In this document: in pieces, positions 15,633-25,800 of the stretch
How the letters are laid out: each line of letters opens with the position of its first letter
Position numbering within the stretch: the stretch's first letter is position 1
Translations under genes and position numbers: made by a program
Notes under the pieces: model-generated
The model's input: only the letters and a program-made list of their open reading frames with translations
Databases searched by the model: none
Told to the model about the DNA's origin: nothing
Origin: a virus
Virus record (IMG/VR): IMGVR_UViG_3300023174_000183
Coordinates: 1-59,996 of that record
Length of the DNA: 59,996 bases
Strand: one strand, 5' to 3'

Positions 15633-17039
15633 TCAAACGTACTGAAACCAAAAATCTCCGTCCTTAGACCCTGCATCATTAATACCCGGTCTGGGAGATT
15701 CTAGGCTAACAAATTTGGCGCTGCCACCCCACCATTTTGATGCTGTTTTAACAAATTGTGTAGTTGCAATACTGGCATTGCCAGTATTATTGTAGGTGTC
15801 GGGTTGAGTGATGGCAGTGGCACCATTGGATAAATTAAACCCGTCTTTACTGGCAGTTGCCACTGTGGTGCCGTCGATAACCACTTGCATGTTGCCAACA
15901 CCAAAGTCTTCAACTGCTACATATGTTTCTGAACCGACATAAATCCTATTTTTTAAGAATCCCGAACTGGTGATAACAAACTCGGTAGTAGCGACACTGG
16001 CATTGGCTGTTCCACTAGGCATAGTAACTGCAGTAGCTAATCCGGTAAAGTTTGCATTTCCACCGACATTTAAATTGCCAGTAATCCCGGCGCCGCCAGC
16101 GACTAGTAATGCACCTGTGCCTGCGGATGTAGACGCCGTATTGTCACCCAGCGTTGCTGATTTCATAATTGATCTGCCTGTCTCGCCATCAATGTAGAAT
16201 GATTCGGTGGATACTCCTTGAGTATTGGAATACATACTAATTCTGCCGTTGAGTCTGGTGTTCTTTATACTAACGTCGCCAATGGAATTTGTAGTAATTT
16301 GCAAATTGGACGAACGGCCGATGGTCATTCCCGAATTATTTGATACCGTCAATGTTCCATTGATGGTACCATCTTCATCAGTCCGTAGATAATTTCTTGC
16401 CTCAATTCCGGCCAATTTCTGACTGTCGGCAGCAGTGCCATTAAACTGCCCCGACGAGTTTAGGTTGTATCCAGTCTTGATTGTGGTAAACCCAGGTATG
16501 GAGATGGCCGGAGTGAATTCAGGATCCGAACTAACAATGCCTGTACGCACCTGATTTAGGTATACAGAAAGCACGCTATGGGTTGTTTGGGTGATATCAT
16601 TGATTTGTTCCCAGATAGCACCGCTGCCATTGCGCTGAGGACCAACTAACTGCCAGCCCGCTGAATTGTAAGGAGTTGTACCGTCATAGACATATAATTG
16701 CTTATTAGCTGAATCCCACCACAAGTCACCAGCTGTGGTAGTAATGGGACTGGCAGGTTGTGCAGTAGAACTACTGATTATTTTGAATGCTGAGCCAGTG
16801 TAGACACGTAATCTCTGATCATCAGTATTCCACCAAAGCTGTCCTGCAATAGGATTTGGCGGAGCGATGTTGTAGGCAAAGTGTTCCAACATCCCCACCA
16901 GATTATCGGTCATGATCTGACCATAATTGCTGTAATTTCTGCCCACCAACCGCAGACTAGTTTTAGATCTGTCGTCGATGGTGCCATCTAAGATGGTGCC
17001 TAGTGTTACTCCATTGGTTTTTCTTATTATGTAAGACAT
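15633..17039 (-). CDS. Tail-fibre-like structural protein, paralogue of the next gene
   Basis: 468 residues from ATG 17039, with GGAAAAG 4-5 bases upstream. The N-terminal part (MSYIIRKTNGVTLGTILDGT, GQLWWNTDD, GDLWWDSANKQLYVYDGT) matches the 573-residue protein, including the Trp-rich GxLWW(D/N) repeats, so the two genes arose by duplication. The middle holds fibre-shaft repeats (INGTLTVSNNSGMTIGRSSN, GNLNVGGNANF). The C-terminus ends SKDGDFWFQYV and lacks the ADLAE domain found in its paralogue. It probably forms part of the same fibre or an alternative one. No enzyme motif is seen. Confidence 0.82.
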   Translation of the reverse strand: MSYIIRKTNGVTLGTILDGTIDDRSKTSLRLVGRNYSNYGQIMTDNLVGMLEHFAYNIAPPNPIAGQLWWNTDDQRLRVYTGSAFKIISSSTAQPASPITTTAGDLWWDSANKQLYVYDGTTPYNSAGWQLVGPQRNGSGAIWEQINDITQTTHSVLSVYLNQVRTGIVSSDPEFTPAISIPGFTTIKTGYNLNSSGQFNGTAADSQKLAGIEARNYLRTDEDGTINGTLTVSNNSGMTIGRSSNLQITTNSIGDVSIKNTRLNGRISMYSNTQGVSTESFYIDGETGRSIMKSATLGDNTASTSAGTGALLVAGGAGITGNLNVGGNANFTGLATAVTMPSGTANASVATTEFVITSSGFLKNRIYVGSETYVAVEDFGVGNMQVVIDGTTVATASKDGFNLSNGATAITQPDTYNNTGNASIATTQFVKTASKWWGGSAKFVSLESPRPGINDAGSKDGDFWFQYV

Positions 17040-17052
17040 GATCTTTTCCTAG

Positions 17053-17742
17053 TTATGCATTTGTGCTCAAATTAGTCAGTGTTTGTATGCGTACTGTGTA
17101 ATCAATTTGTATCAATCTGTTGAGTGATTTTTGCACTGGGCTAAAAATCACATGTGTTAATAATTTTCCCTGCCCCGGGCCATCCAGACTGTATCCTTTG
17201 AGTCCCAATTCGTCGAATACGAATTGACCGTTTAGATCCTGACTGTTATCGAAAGCAGCTTGCCCGCTGGGCTCACCATAATCCAACAGACATCTAACAA
17301 CAATATCAGTGTATACCAGCCCCGGAGTGTGAGTGACTTCCATTCTGTTTCTGGCAGGATCACTATTGGCAGCGTTGGTGTCGTCCACAATTTTATAATA
17401 CTGTGGACTATATAAATTAGCATTTTGTATGTTGGTGTTAGTGGGCAAATACGTGATAACCCCGGTAGGATCCACAGTGGTGCCACCGTTGCCAAAATGC
17501 ATTTCACTGATGAATGAATTGCCTTTGTTGGCCACACTCAACGCCAGTGCTTCACTCATGTTTTCATAATGAATGGCGTTTCTTTTGTCAACAAAAACCT
17601 CCTGAGTTTCTGGATCAAAAATTCTAATATGTCCTTGTATATGCACACCGCCGCGCTCGTCAGGAGTTTTATGCGGTGGTTGTATGTCTGGCAATTGTTC
17701 ATTGGTATTCATAGTATTATTTATTTCGTTCTTAGTATCCAT
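17053..17742 (-). CDS. Conserved virion structural protein
   Basis: 229 residues if started at ATG 17742, which lies directly after the TAG of the 702-residue fibre gene. The frame continues upstream to 17790 without an ATG that avoids the overlap, and an inner ATG exists at 17712. Typical segments are GGVHIQGHIRIFDPETQEV, FISEMHFGNGGTTVDPTG and FSPVQKSLNRLIQIDYTVRI. From memory this pattern is found in structural proteins of T4-like cyanophages. It is beta-rich and without Cys clusters. Its place between fibre genes in a tightly packed late operon supports a baseplate or fibre-attachment role. Confidence 0.78.
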   Translation of the reverse strand: MDTKNEINNTMNTNEQLPDIQPPHKTPDERGGVHIQGHIRIFDPETQEVFVDKRNAIHYENMSEALALSVANKGNSFISEMHFGNGGTTVDPTGVITYLPTNTNIQNANLYSPQYYKIVDDTNAANSDPARNRMEVTHTPGLVYTDIVVRCLLDYGEPSGQAAFDNSQDLNGQFVFDELGLKGYSLDGPGQGKLLTHVIFSPVQKSLNRLIQIDYTVRIQTLTNLSTNA

Positions 17743-17743
17743 T

Positions 17744-19852
17744 CTAGAGCCTACCAACCACAATTTCAATGATGCCGTCGGAGCCATCAAAATCTTCTAA
17801 TGCTTTACCAATTACGGTACCAAATTTAGGATAGGCAGTGGGTCTGGCATAGCCGCTGCCGCCTGCCACCATGAAGTCACCTTTGAATATTTTTCCACGA
17901 ACTCGACAGGGCACGCGACCCAATAGCGCCACTTGCACCACGTGCTGACCTTGTAATTGGTCATTCATAACGTATGCAGGACTGGTGGACACTACCCCTG
18001 CAATTCTCTGAGACTCATCAGTAGATTCAGTGACTTCAAATTTGCCACCAAATTCTAGAACTGTGCCCGGTGCGTAGTCAGCATCTGCTAGATAGCATTC
18101 GGCAATATCCGCATATTGGGCAGAAGTTGCTTTAGCAAATATGGTATTGAACCCATTTGTGGATGAGCCGATATTTCCAACACCATTGGAGTTGGCATTG
18201 GTGATATTCCCAACTGTGATTGACGTTAGGTTACCAATACCCGTGGCCACTACTCCAGTTAAACTGCTTCCGTCTCCGTAGAACTTAGCAGCAATAACAT
18301 TACCAGTTGTGCTAATATTACCGCTGGCACTCAGTGCAGTTAGGTTACCTACTGATGTCAAACTCGATGCAACTACAGTACTATTCAATATTGTACCAGT
18401 CAGTGTTGCTGCGTTGGCTGTTACTGTGCCACTTGAACCTAAACTAATTGATGTACCATTGACGGTGATGCTGCTGTTGGTTAGTGCACCATTGGGGATT
18501 GATGTCAAACCAGCGCCTGAACCATAATGTGGACCAACGTACCCGCCTGCAGTCACGTTACCGGTAACTGATAGTGAACCTAGGGTACCAACTGATGTAA
18601 TGTTGGGTTGTGTTGCTGTTGTCAGTGTACCTGTCAAGTTGGTTGCTGATACATTACCTGCACTTATGTTGCCGGTGACTGTCAATGAACCTAGAGTGCC
18701 AACACCCGTGGCCACTACTCCAGTTAAACTGCTTCCGTCTCCGTAGAACTTAGCAGCAATAACATTACCAGTTGTGCTAATATTACCGCTGGCACTCAGT
18801 GCAGTTAGGTTACCTACTGATGTCAAACTCGATGCAACTACAGTTGAATTTAGTGTTGTGCCAGTTAATGTTGCGGCATTGGCGGTGATAGTCGCAGTGC
18901 CACCTAGTGATACAAGTGTTCCGTTGACAGTCAAACTGCTGTTGGTCAGGTATGCGTTCTGGATTGGTGATGCTGACCAGGTACCAGTAACAATGTTACC
19001 AACTGAGGTCAAACTTGATGCAACTACAGTTGAATTTAGTGTTGTGCCAGTCAGTGTTGCAGCATTGGCGGTAACAGTGATGTTAGCTGTGCCATTAAAT
19101 GCCACACCGTTGATGGTACGTGCTGTAGTCAAACTGGCTGCACTACCTGTGGTGTTTTGGTTCAATGTAGCAATATATGCTGGTTGAATTACCGAACCTT
19201 GCCATGTACCAGTAGCAATTGTACCCACCGATGTTAGATTTGATGCAACAACAGTCGAGTTCAATGTTGTACCAGTCAATGTTGCTGCGTTGGCTGTCAC
19301 TGTCGCCGAACCGCCCAGAGCAACAGTTACGCCATTGATGGTTATACTGTTGTTGGCCAGATATGCATTAGTAATGGTAGTGCCTTGCCAAACGCCCGAA
19401 GTAATTGTGCCAACTCCCGTGATATTGGGCTGGTCAGAAGTTGCCAACACACCTGTCAGAATATTTGCCGACATATTTTGGGCATTGATACTACCACTAA
19501 CACCAATTCCGCCCTGAACAATTATTGCGCCAGTGTTTGTGGATGTAGATTGGATACCCGAGACATTTTGTATCTGACCGCTGCTAACCATACTGCCTGA
19601 CAGGAACAACCCATCATACGGAAGACTGGCGGACCCTAGACTGTATCTGCTGCCAAAATTTGGCACCAAATTAGAATTAATAGTTAGGTTCGCTGTGTCG
19701 CCACTGGTGGCAATATTGGCAAAAAAAGTTCTCAGCGTTGAAGCTTGAATTTTTTTACTGGTGTACCCCAAATTAGTGGATTCCACCACTGGGATAAGAG
19801 TGTTTCCGGCCAGTGCAGTTAGTGTCCCTAACTGACTAATTTTAATTGTCAT
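17744..19852 (-). CDS. Tail fibre with modular shaft and ADLAE C-terminal domain
   Basis: 702 residues from ATG 19852, coupled to the giant gene by ATGA (GGAGG lies 6 bases upstream). The N-terminus MTIKISQLGTLTALAGNTLI is the usual fibre start. The shaft consists of many repeats built on ANAATLTGTTLNSTVVASSL and GNISTTGNVIAAKFYGDGSS, including a perfect 141-base DNA duplication. The last about 130 residues (QYADIAECYLADADYAPGTV, GRVPCRV, GTVIGKALE) match the end domain of the 573-residue fibre. Repeats of this kind allow shaft length and receptor tip to be exchanged by recombination. Likely a host-binding fibre attached to the baseplate. Confidence 0.88.
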   Translation of the reverse strand: MTIKISQLGTLTALAGNTLIPVVESTNLGYTSKKIQASTLRTFFANIATSGDTANLTINSNLVPNFGSRYSLGSASLPYDGLFLSGSMVSSGQIQNVSGIQSTSTNTGAIIVQGGIGVSGSINAQNMSANILTGVLATSDQPNITGVGTITSGVWQGTTITNAYLANNSITINGVTVALGGSATVTANAATLTGTTLNSTVVASNLTSVGTIATGTWQGSVIQPAYIATLNQNTTGSAASLTTARTINGVAFNGTANITVTANAATLTGTTLNSTVVASSLTSVGNIVTGTWSASPIQNAYLTNSSLTVNGTLVSLGGTATITANAATLTGTTLNSTVVASSLTSVGNLTALSASGNISTTGNVIAAKFYGDGSSLTGVVATGVGTLGSLTVTGNISAGNVSATNLTGTLTTATQPNITSVGTLGSLSVTGNVTAGGYVGPHYGSGAGLTSIPNGALTNSSITVNGTSISLGSSGTVTANAATLTGTILNSTVVASSLTSVGNLTALSASGNISTTGNVIAAKFYGDGSSLTGVVATGIGNLTSITVGNITNANSNGVGNIGSSTNGFNTIFAKATSAQYADIAECYLADADYAPGTVLEFGGKFEVTESTDESQRIAGVVSTSPAYVMNDQLQGQHVVQVALLGRVPCRVRGKIFKGDFMVAGGSGYARPTAYPKFGTVIGKALEDFDGSDGIIEIVVGRL
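18239..18379. repeat. 141-bp perfect direct repeat, copy 1
   Basis: Identical to 18704-18844, offset 465 bases (155 codons), so both copies are in the same frame of the fibre gene. Encodes a 47-residue shaft unit ending in DGSSLTGVVATG. Confidence 0.9.
18704..18844. repeat. 141-bp perfect direct repeat, copy 2
   Basis: Second copy of the 141-base unit at 18239-18379. Base identity without silent differences points to recent duplication or gene conversion within the fibre gene. Confidence 0.9.
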
Positions 19853-22800
19853 CGATTGCCTCCAAATTCAGCAGATAGTGTTCTTCCATCTTCAGTGATT
19901 AATATATTTACTACATCCTCATCGGTAGCTAATTCAAAACTAGTCAGCAGCTCTGCAGTACTGGACTTAAGAAATCTCACCTGTTCCGAATCTTCTAGAT
20001 CAAATCCCTGACCATTGGTTGCAGAATCAATACCTGCACTATACCAGATGTTTTCTTGTACAATTTTAGTACCATCACGCAACGTTACATTTCCATTAGC
20101 ATCTGTTTTGCCAATCAAATTCGTCGCGATCGGACAAACCAGTGGCTGAGAAATACCATCAACCCGTATTTCATTGGATATTGTTGTGTTATAAGTGTTA
20201 TTTATTGGATATACTGAGGACTGCACTCCATTTATCCAAATGTTTCCCTGACCAACAGTAACAGCATTAACGTTTTTGTAAACCACATATATCTGATCAG
20301 AATTTATAGCAGCTCGGCTCACCCGAAGTTCTGCCCCGCTTGCAGGTTGAGTAATTAAGTCATCAGAATTAACTGTGACATTGCCGCTCAGCGTTATTGC
20401 GGCATCTGAAAAGTCAAACTGTGTCGGTGTGTTATACACCACTGTGACCAGCGATGTGCCCTGTCTCTTAGATGCAGTAAGATAAACTCCCAATGGTTGA
20501 TTATTAATAAACAATGCATTACCAACAGAAAACTGCCCTGCCACATAAACAATATCAAGATAGATTTTATTCACAGCAGAATTTCTCACCTGGGCATTGG
20601 CACCAGTGGATGGTTGTGTGATATAGTCGCCGGGCAATACCGAAACTTCTCCACTCAATTGAATAGTATCTGAGACCGAAGCATTAACAGACGTCACTGT
20701 GACATTTGCACCACTGCTGTTCTGAGTAATATGACTTCCAACCCCTGGCACAATGTTGTCTGACAGCAACAAATTATATGGCGGAGTCGATGTTGAATGA
20801 TACGTGACATTTCCGCTAATTGTTGTGGATGTTATGCGAACATTAGGTATATTCTGGTTCACTCCTGCATCCAAAACTGCCAGGCCGGCATTTTGCACCA
20901 ACGCAGCACCGGTGCCCAAAGTTCCTCTTCTTAACTGACTTAATATATTAATATTTTCAATGGCTTCAACTTGAGTGAAGTCTAAATTTGCTGCCGCAGG
21001 CAAATCTATTAATGAACGGTAATACCCTGTGCGAACGCTTGTGGGATACACTGACAAATTGGTGGCATTTAACTGCCCGGAAGGTATTATTTGTATGTTC
21101 CCTGCGCCAGCGACTATCGGATTGCCGGCGTGGCCGCGTGTCAGGATGTATTGAGTTGGAACTTCCTGACTAGATATCACATTGGCTACTACCTTGACAT
21201 TGGCGCCTGATTCCGGTTGATAAATGGTGTCGCCGATATTGGCAGTCACAGGGCCGCTGAAAGTAACAACATTTCCATAATTCAAGACGGTGTCTGACTT
21301 GTAGCTCACATTAGAGACCCAAGGTCTGACTTCAGTGGCATAATTTCGATAGTAAGTAATACGTTCGCCATTAATGAATACCACACCAGGAGTAGCAGTG
21401 GATGGATCCGGTCTGGATAACACCGTGGCATCTGCCACGTGCATGCGTTGATCTTCAAGACGCAAATCCTGAGTTAATCGAGTGGAGTATGCCGAGGCAA
21501 TTCTAGTGTAATGCGGGTTACCCAACATGTCGATAAAGAGTCGGTAACCCAACAGTGTTGTTCCCAAAAACACCTTGGTATAGACTTTTATGTTTAAGGT
21601 ATCAAAAACAATTCCTGGCACCAACTCTTCTGGTGCATGGCTGCTGTAGGTGTCCACATACGCGCCACCGTCTACGTCAATGTCCTCAGGACGTACACCT
21701 AACTGAGCGTCTTGATAGTTGCTGCGAACAATGGCATCAACTGCAGATCGACTTAGTATAGGATTGCCGTCCTCATCATATTCTACTGCATCAAAGGGCT
21801 CACCATCTAATAGGCCATCAAAGCCCGGCTGCTGATCAAAAGATAATCCTGAAACTTTAACACCTGGATAATCAATACCTGACATCAATCTTGGCAAATA
21901 TCTGCCCGGAGTATCTTTTGTTGGCTCGTAATAGGCAATGATTCTGTCATTGGCATTGGTAAAGTAATCCGCTGGGCAAACTGTTAAGTTAGTGGGATCA
22001 AATTGTGTGCCAGTGACAAAATCAGTCTGAACTCGGTATGCTGTTCTAACTCTACTGCCGCCGTCGACCACAGCACGAGTTATAATATCACCTGCCGCAT
22101 ATACTGTATTGGCCGTCCATTCTTTAACCACACTCGTGTAATTAATTCTGTCAAATTTCAATGTGGAATCAAAACTTCTAACCTGACGATTTTTTAATAC
22201 CGCATAGGCTCGGGCGGGCTTGTCACAACCGCCATTAATAATTACCGCAGGAGTATAAGCATACCCGCTGCCACCGTCGACGAGTTCAATGGCGATCACC
22301 GTGCCCAAGTCAAAATCAATTTTAGCGCGTGCTTTGGCCAAAATTACATTCCCGCCGCCACCTACAATAGACACTGTAGGCTCTGATTTATACCCCTGAC
22401 CCGGATCTTCGATTTTGATGTCAATGATCTGATGATGTCTGTGTTGGTACCACTGTGGATATTCAGAATTGATCAATGTGCCATCTGACAGATACCCAGT
22501 GGCCCAGAGCTGGCGATCTTTTTCAATATATTCACCGTCGGGACTGCGCCATTGACTTAACTCCCTGTCATAATACGGCGGCAAATCAAAATCGGTAACG
22601 TTGCCATCATAACTATCATTGCCACTGTATTTGATCAAATATTCTCTAACTTTGGTTGCATAGGGTTTGATCTCATTAATATAGTCTAGGTAGTAAGTCT
22701 GATTATCTTTGACATAATTGGGATATTGGTTAAGGTCTCTGAGTTTATGCGCTACACTGATGAAACTGGTTTTGAAAATCCAATCCACATACTTTTGTTC

Positions 22801-25800
22801 TGACATTAGATAATTTATCATGACAAAGAACATGTTGTTAAATTCAGCTTTTAATTCATTGACAAATATATCATCTCGCAACGCTGTTAGAATTTGCCGA
22901 GTTTCAATATTTGGGTTCTGATCAAATCTAATAGATTCGAATCCTTGATTATCGAAACCCATCTCATTATCTGTCAGATTGTGCAATGATGGTTTGAATC
23001 TTATGGTGCCGTTCTCGATGCCCACAACCTGATATTCACCGGTGGCAGTTACTGATATCAGATTCCATCCCCTGACATTGTTTATGCCCTGATTTACACG
23101 TATCAATATTTCATCGCCGGGCCGCGCGGGCAATGCCAATGCATCAACCAAGGTCTCCACCACATATTCAATCTTATCAGTGATGTTATACCCCTCGGCA
23201 TACCAATCAATAAACTCCCAGTAGAGTTCAGTTTTATAACTTTGAACTCTGCGCACTTGCCAAAATTTGTTGGCTTGTAGTTGATAAATGACCCAAAGCC
23301 CGTCCTGATCGGTGTCTGTTTTAACCAAGACCTTGTACCCAACCGGTGTCTTGATGGTATCGATATAATCTAATTCGATTCGAGTATCAACTATCTGATC
23401 ATACTCCAAATATTTTACATCAGGTATAGGTTCCTCAGACATCAGCTGTCTGAGATCATACTGTCGACTGATGGGTTTGGTGATGAATATGGAATTAGCA
23501 AAATCCACCAAATCGGCCATGGCTTGCAATCTATTCACAAACATAGTTTGCCTGGGTCTGACGCTAATGCCATATCGATTGGCCGGGGGCAATGTTGGGT
23601 CGGGCACATTGGCGCCGGTACTGGAAATTCCTGACAAACTGTCTATCAGTCTGTTGACAATTTTTTTGGGAATCTGACTGTTGACATTGCCTACCTGTAA
23701 CAAGTCATATTCGCTATGAATTAAACTGTCATTGAGCTTTAATTCATAATCCACATGCAATATTGTATTGCGTGCTGTAAGATACTTGCCAAGATTATAA
23801 AATATCACTGCATTATTTTTTATCAGTGCCGCATATGCAATGTCTTGACCGCGAGGGTTTTCGATGAGATTTTGAATAGCCACCAATGGCAAGCGTCTAC
23901 CATGTAAATCAGAATTCAATTCAGACTTATTAATGACCCAATAATAATACTTGCTGGTGATTATATTTGTTATAGGATCTGCTGTCATGACTTCAACATA
24001 TGCACTGTCGTCGGCATATTTGGCCATGCCATCGCCGCTGTACTGGCTGGGCACCACATCACTTTCTACCCACTCCAATACTTCCACAGTGGACCCCGGA
24101 AACAATCGTCCCCAGTTGGCGCTTCTATAAATTAGATCGCCCTGTTCATAATCTAGATATCTGATGTTGGTTAGATCCCACCAAACCTGACCAATTTGGT
24201 TTGGTCCCCAGTAGAGGTTTCTGTCAATACCACTGCGTTCCACAGTGCCGCGATTATAATAGGCAGGGTCATAAGGTGTTTTGAAGGTGATTTCTTGGTC
24301 GGCCAATCCCAAAATCTTGCCTTTGGCTGGATCAATAAATTCCAAATTGGTCAGAATAGTGTTGGAAATATTGTTGTACAAATACAGTCTATTGACTGAA
24401 CTCACATCCAATTTGGGTTCCTGATATCTGATGAGATTCCAACCGCGTTGACCGGTGGGATTACTAAACATATAGACCGCGCCTGCATCTGTCTTGACTT
24501 CATCTGACGCAGGGGCAGTTACCACAATTTGTCGACCCATGACATCAATTGCGGCACCAAATCTGTCACCTGTTTTTAGATCGCCTGTGTCCAGCTGTTG
24601 GGCAAATGCATATCTGCCAGGGTGTTCTACTGCATTGCGGGGGTCATCATACAATTCGTAAACATAGACACTGCCGCTCTTGGGCACTGAATCAAAAATG
24701 CCAGTACTCCTATCGTCTAGATAGGTCAGACCTTGATCCAACGTTGTATAATGTCTGGTGGTACCGCCATCGCTGGCAATGACCAGCATATAAGCATTTC
24801 GTGCCAGCACCACCTTCTTACCAAAATTCTCGTTGGAATTTTTGTATGGTGTAACAATAATTTGCATGAACGCGAAAATTGACATGCCGGCTGCAGCATA
24901 AACATTATTGACCCCGCTGGCATTGCCGGTGTTGTTTTCGCCCGATAATATGCGCAACAGATTTTTAGCCACAGTTCGATCACTGTTTAGCCGCAAATAG
25001 CCATTTTCATTGATAGCAGTGACGCCCAGTATATTTGCGCTGTTGATGTCCTGAATCAGGCTGTCCAGTGTGGTGCCAGTTACAGTGACTTCAAAGTTAT
25101 CTAGTCTGATGGTGTCGCCCGGAGTAAACACCGGATCTTTGACACTACCGATGTTTGTTCCGTATAATCTGCCTCGATTATGGAATTTCCAAACTGCACC
25201 AGTGTTGTATTCGGTGCCGGTGTCGTAATTTGGCGCGCCCACATAGATGGCGCAATTATTACTACAAATGGTCAGACTGGTGCCAAATCTACAATTTTCC
25301 TGTATGGCAGATAAGCCACCTTCTAGACTGTCAATACCAATTAGTTTTTCCAGTAACTTGAATTGATTGGTTTCGACATAAATGACTTGACCCACTTGAG
25401 GCACTGTGTTGAACCGTAGATTGTTGTTGCCAACTATCGCATAATCAGACACTTCATTATTATTAATGGTAACTCGATGAATCCGACCAATGTTGTCCAA
25501 AGTCTGATAGGTTTTGCCATTGGTGTCTGTTGCATCAGCAATGGTGTTAAATGCTTCAATTGATCGATCATATACATAAACTGCGCCGGCGCCAATTATT
25601 GCTCGATCGTTAACTGCAACCGTGTCATTGGGTGCACCCACAGCCAATTGCGCACCATCCAGACTGGCAGAGATATCGTAGCCAAATTCACTGCCCGCAG
25701 GCCCTTGAAGTTTGGTTACTAATTCATAATATGCATGTTGTTTAATACTGTATTCGCCGGCAGATAGATTGGTGGAGAAAGTTATTATTCTGCCCTGCAC

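Noticed and set aside
17718-17725. AATAAATA before an inner ATG of the structural gene 17053-17742
   Set aside because: It lies only 5 bases before that ATG, would give a leaderless message, and is inside the coding frame from 17742.
18309-19600. Rightward frames of 70-137 codons across the fibre gene
   Set aside because: They are antisense shadows of the repeated fibre sequence and have the same repeat units.
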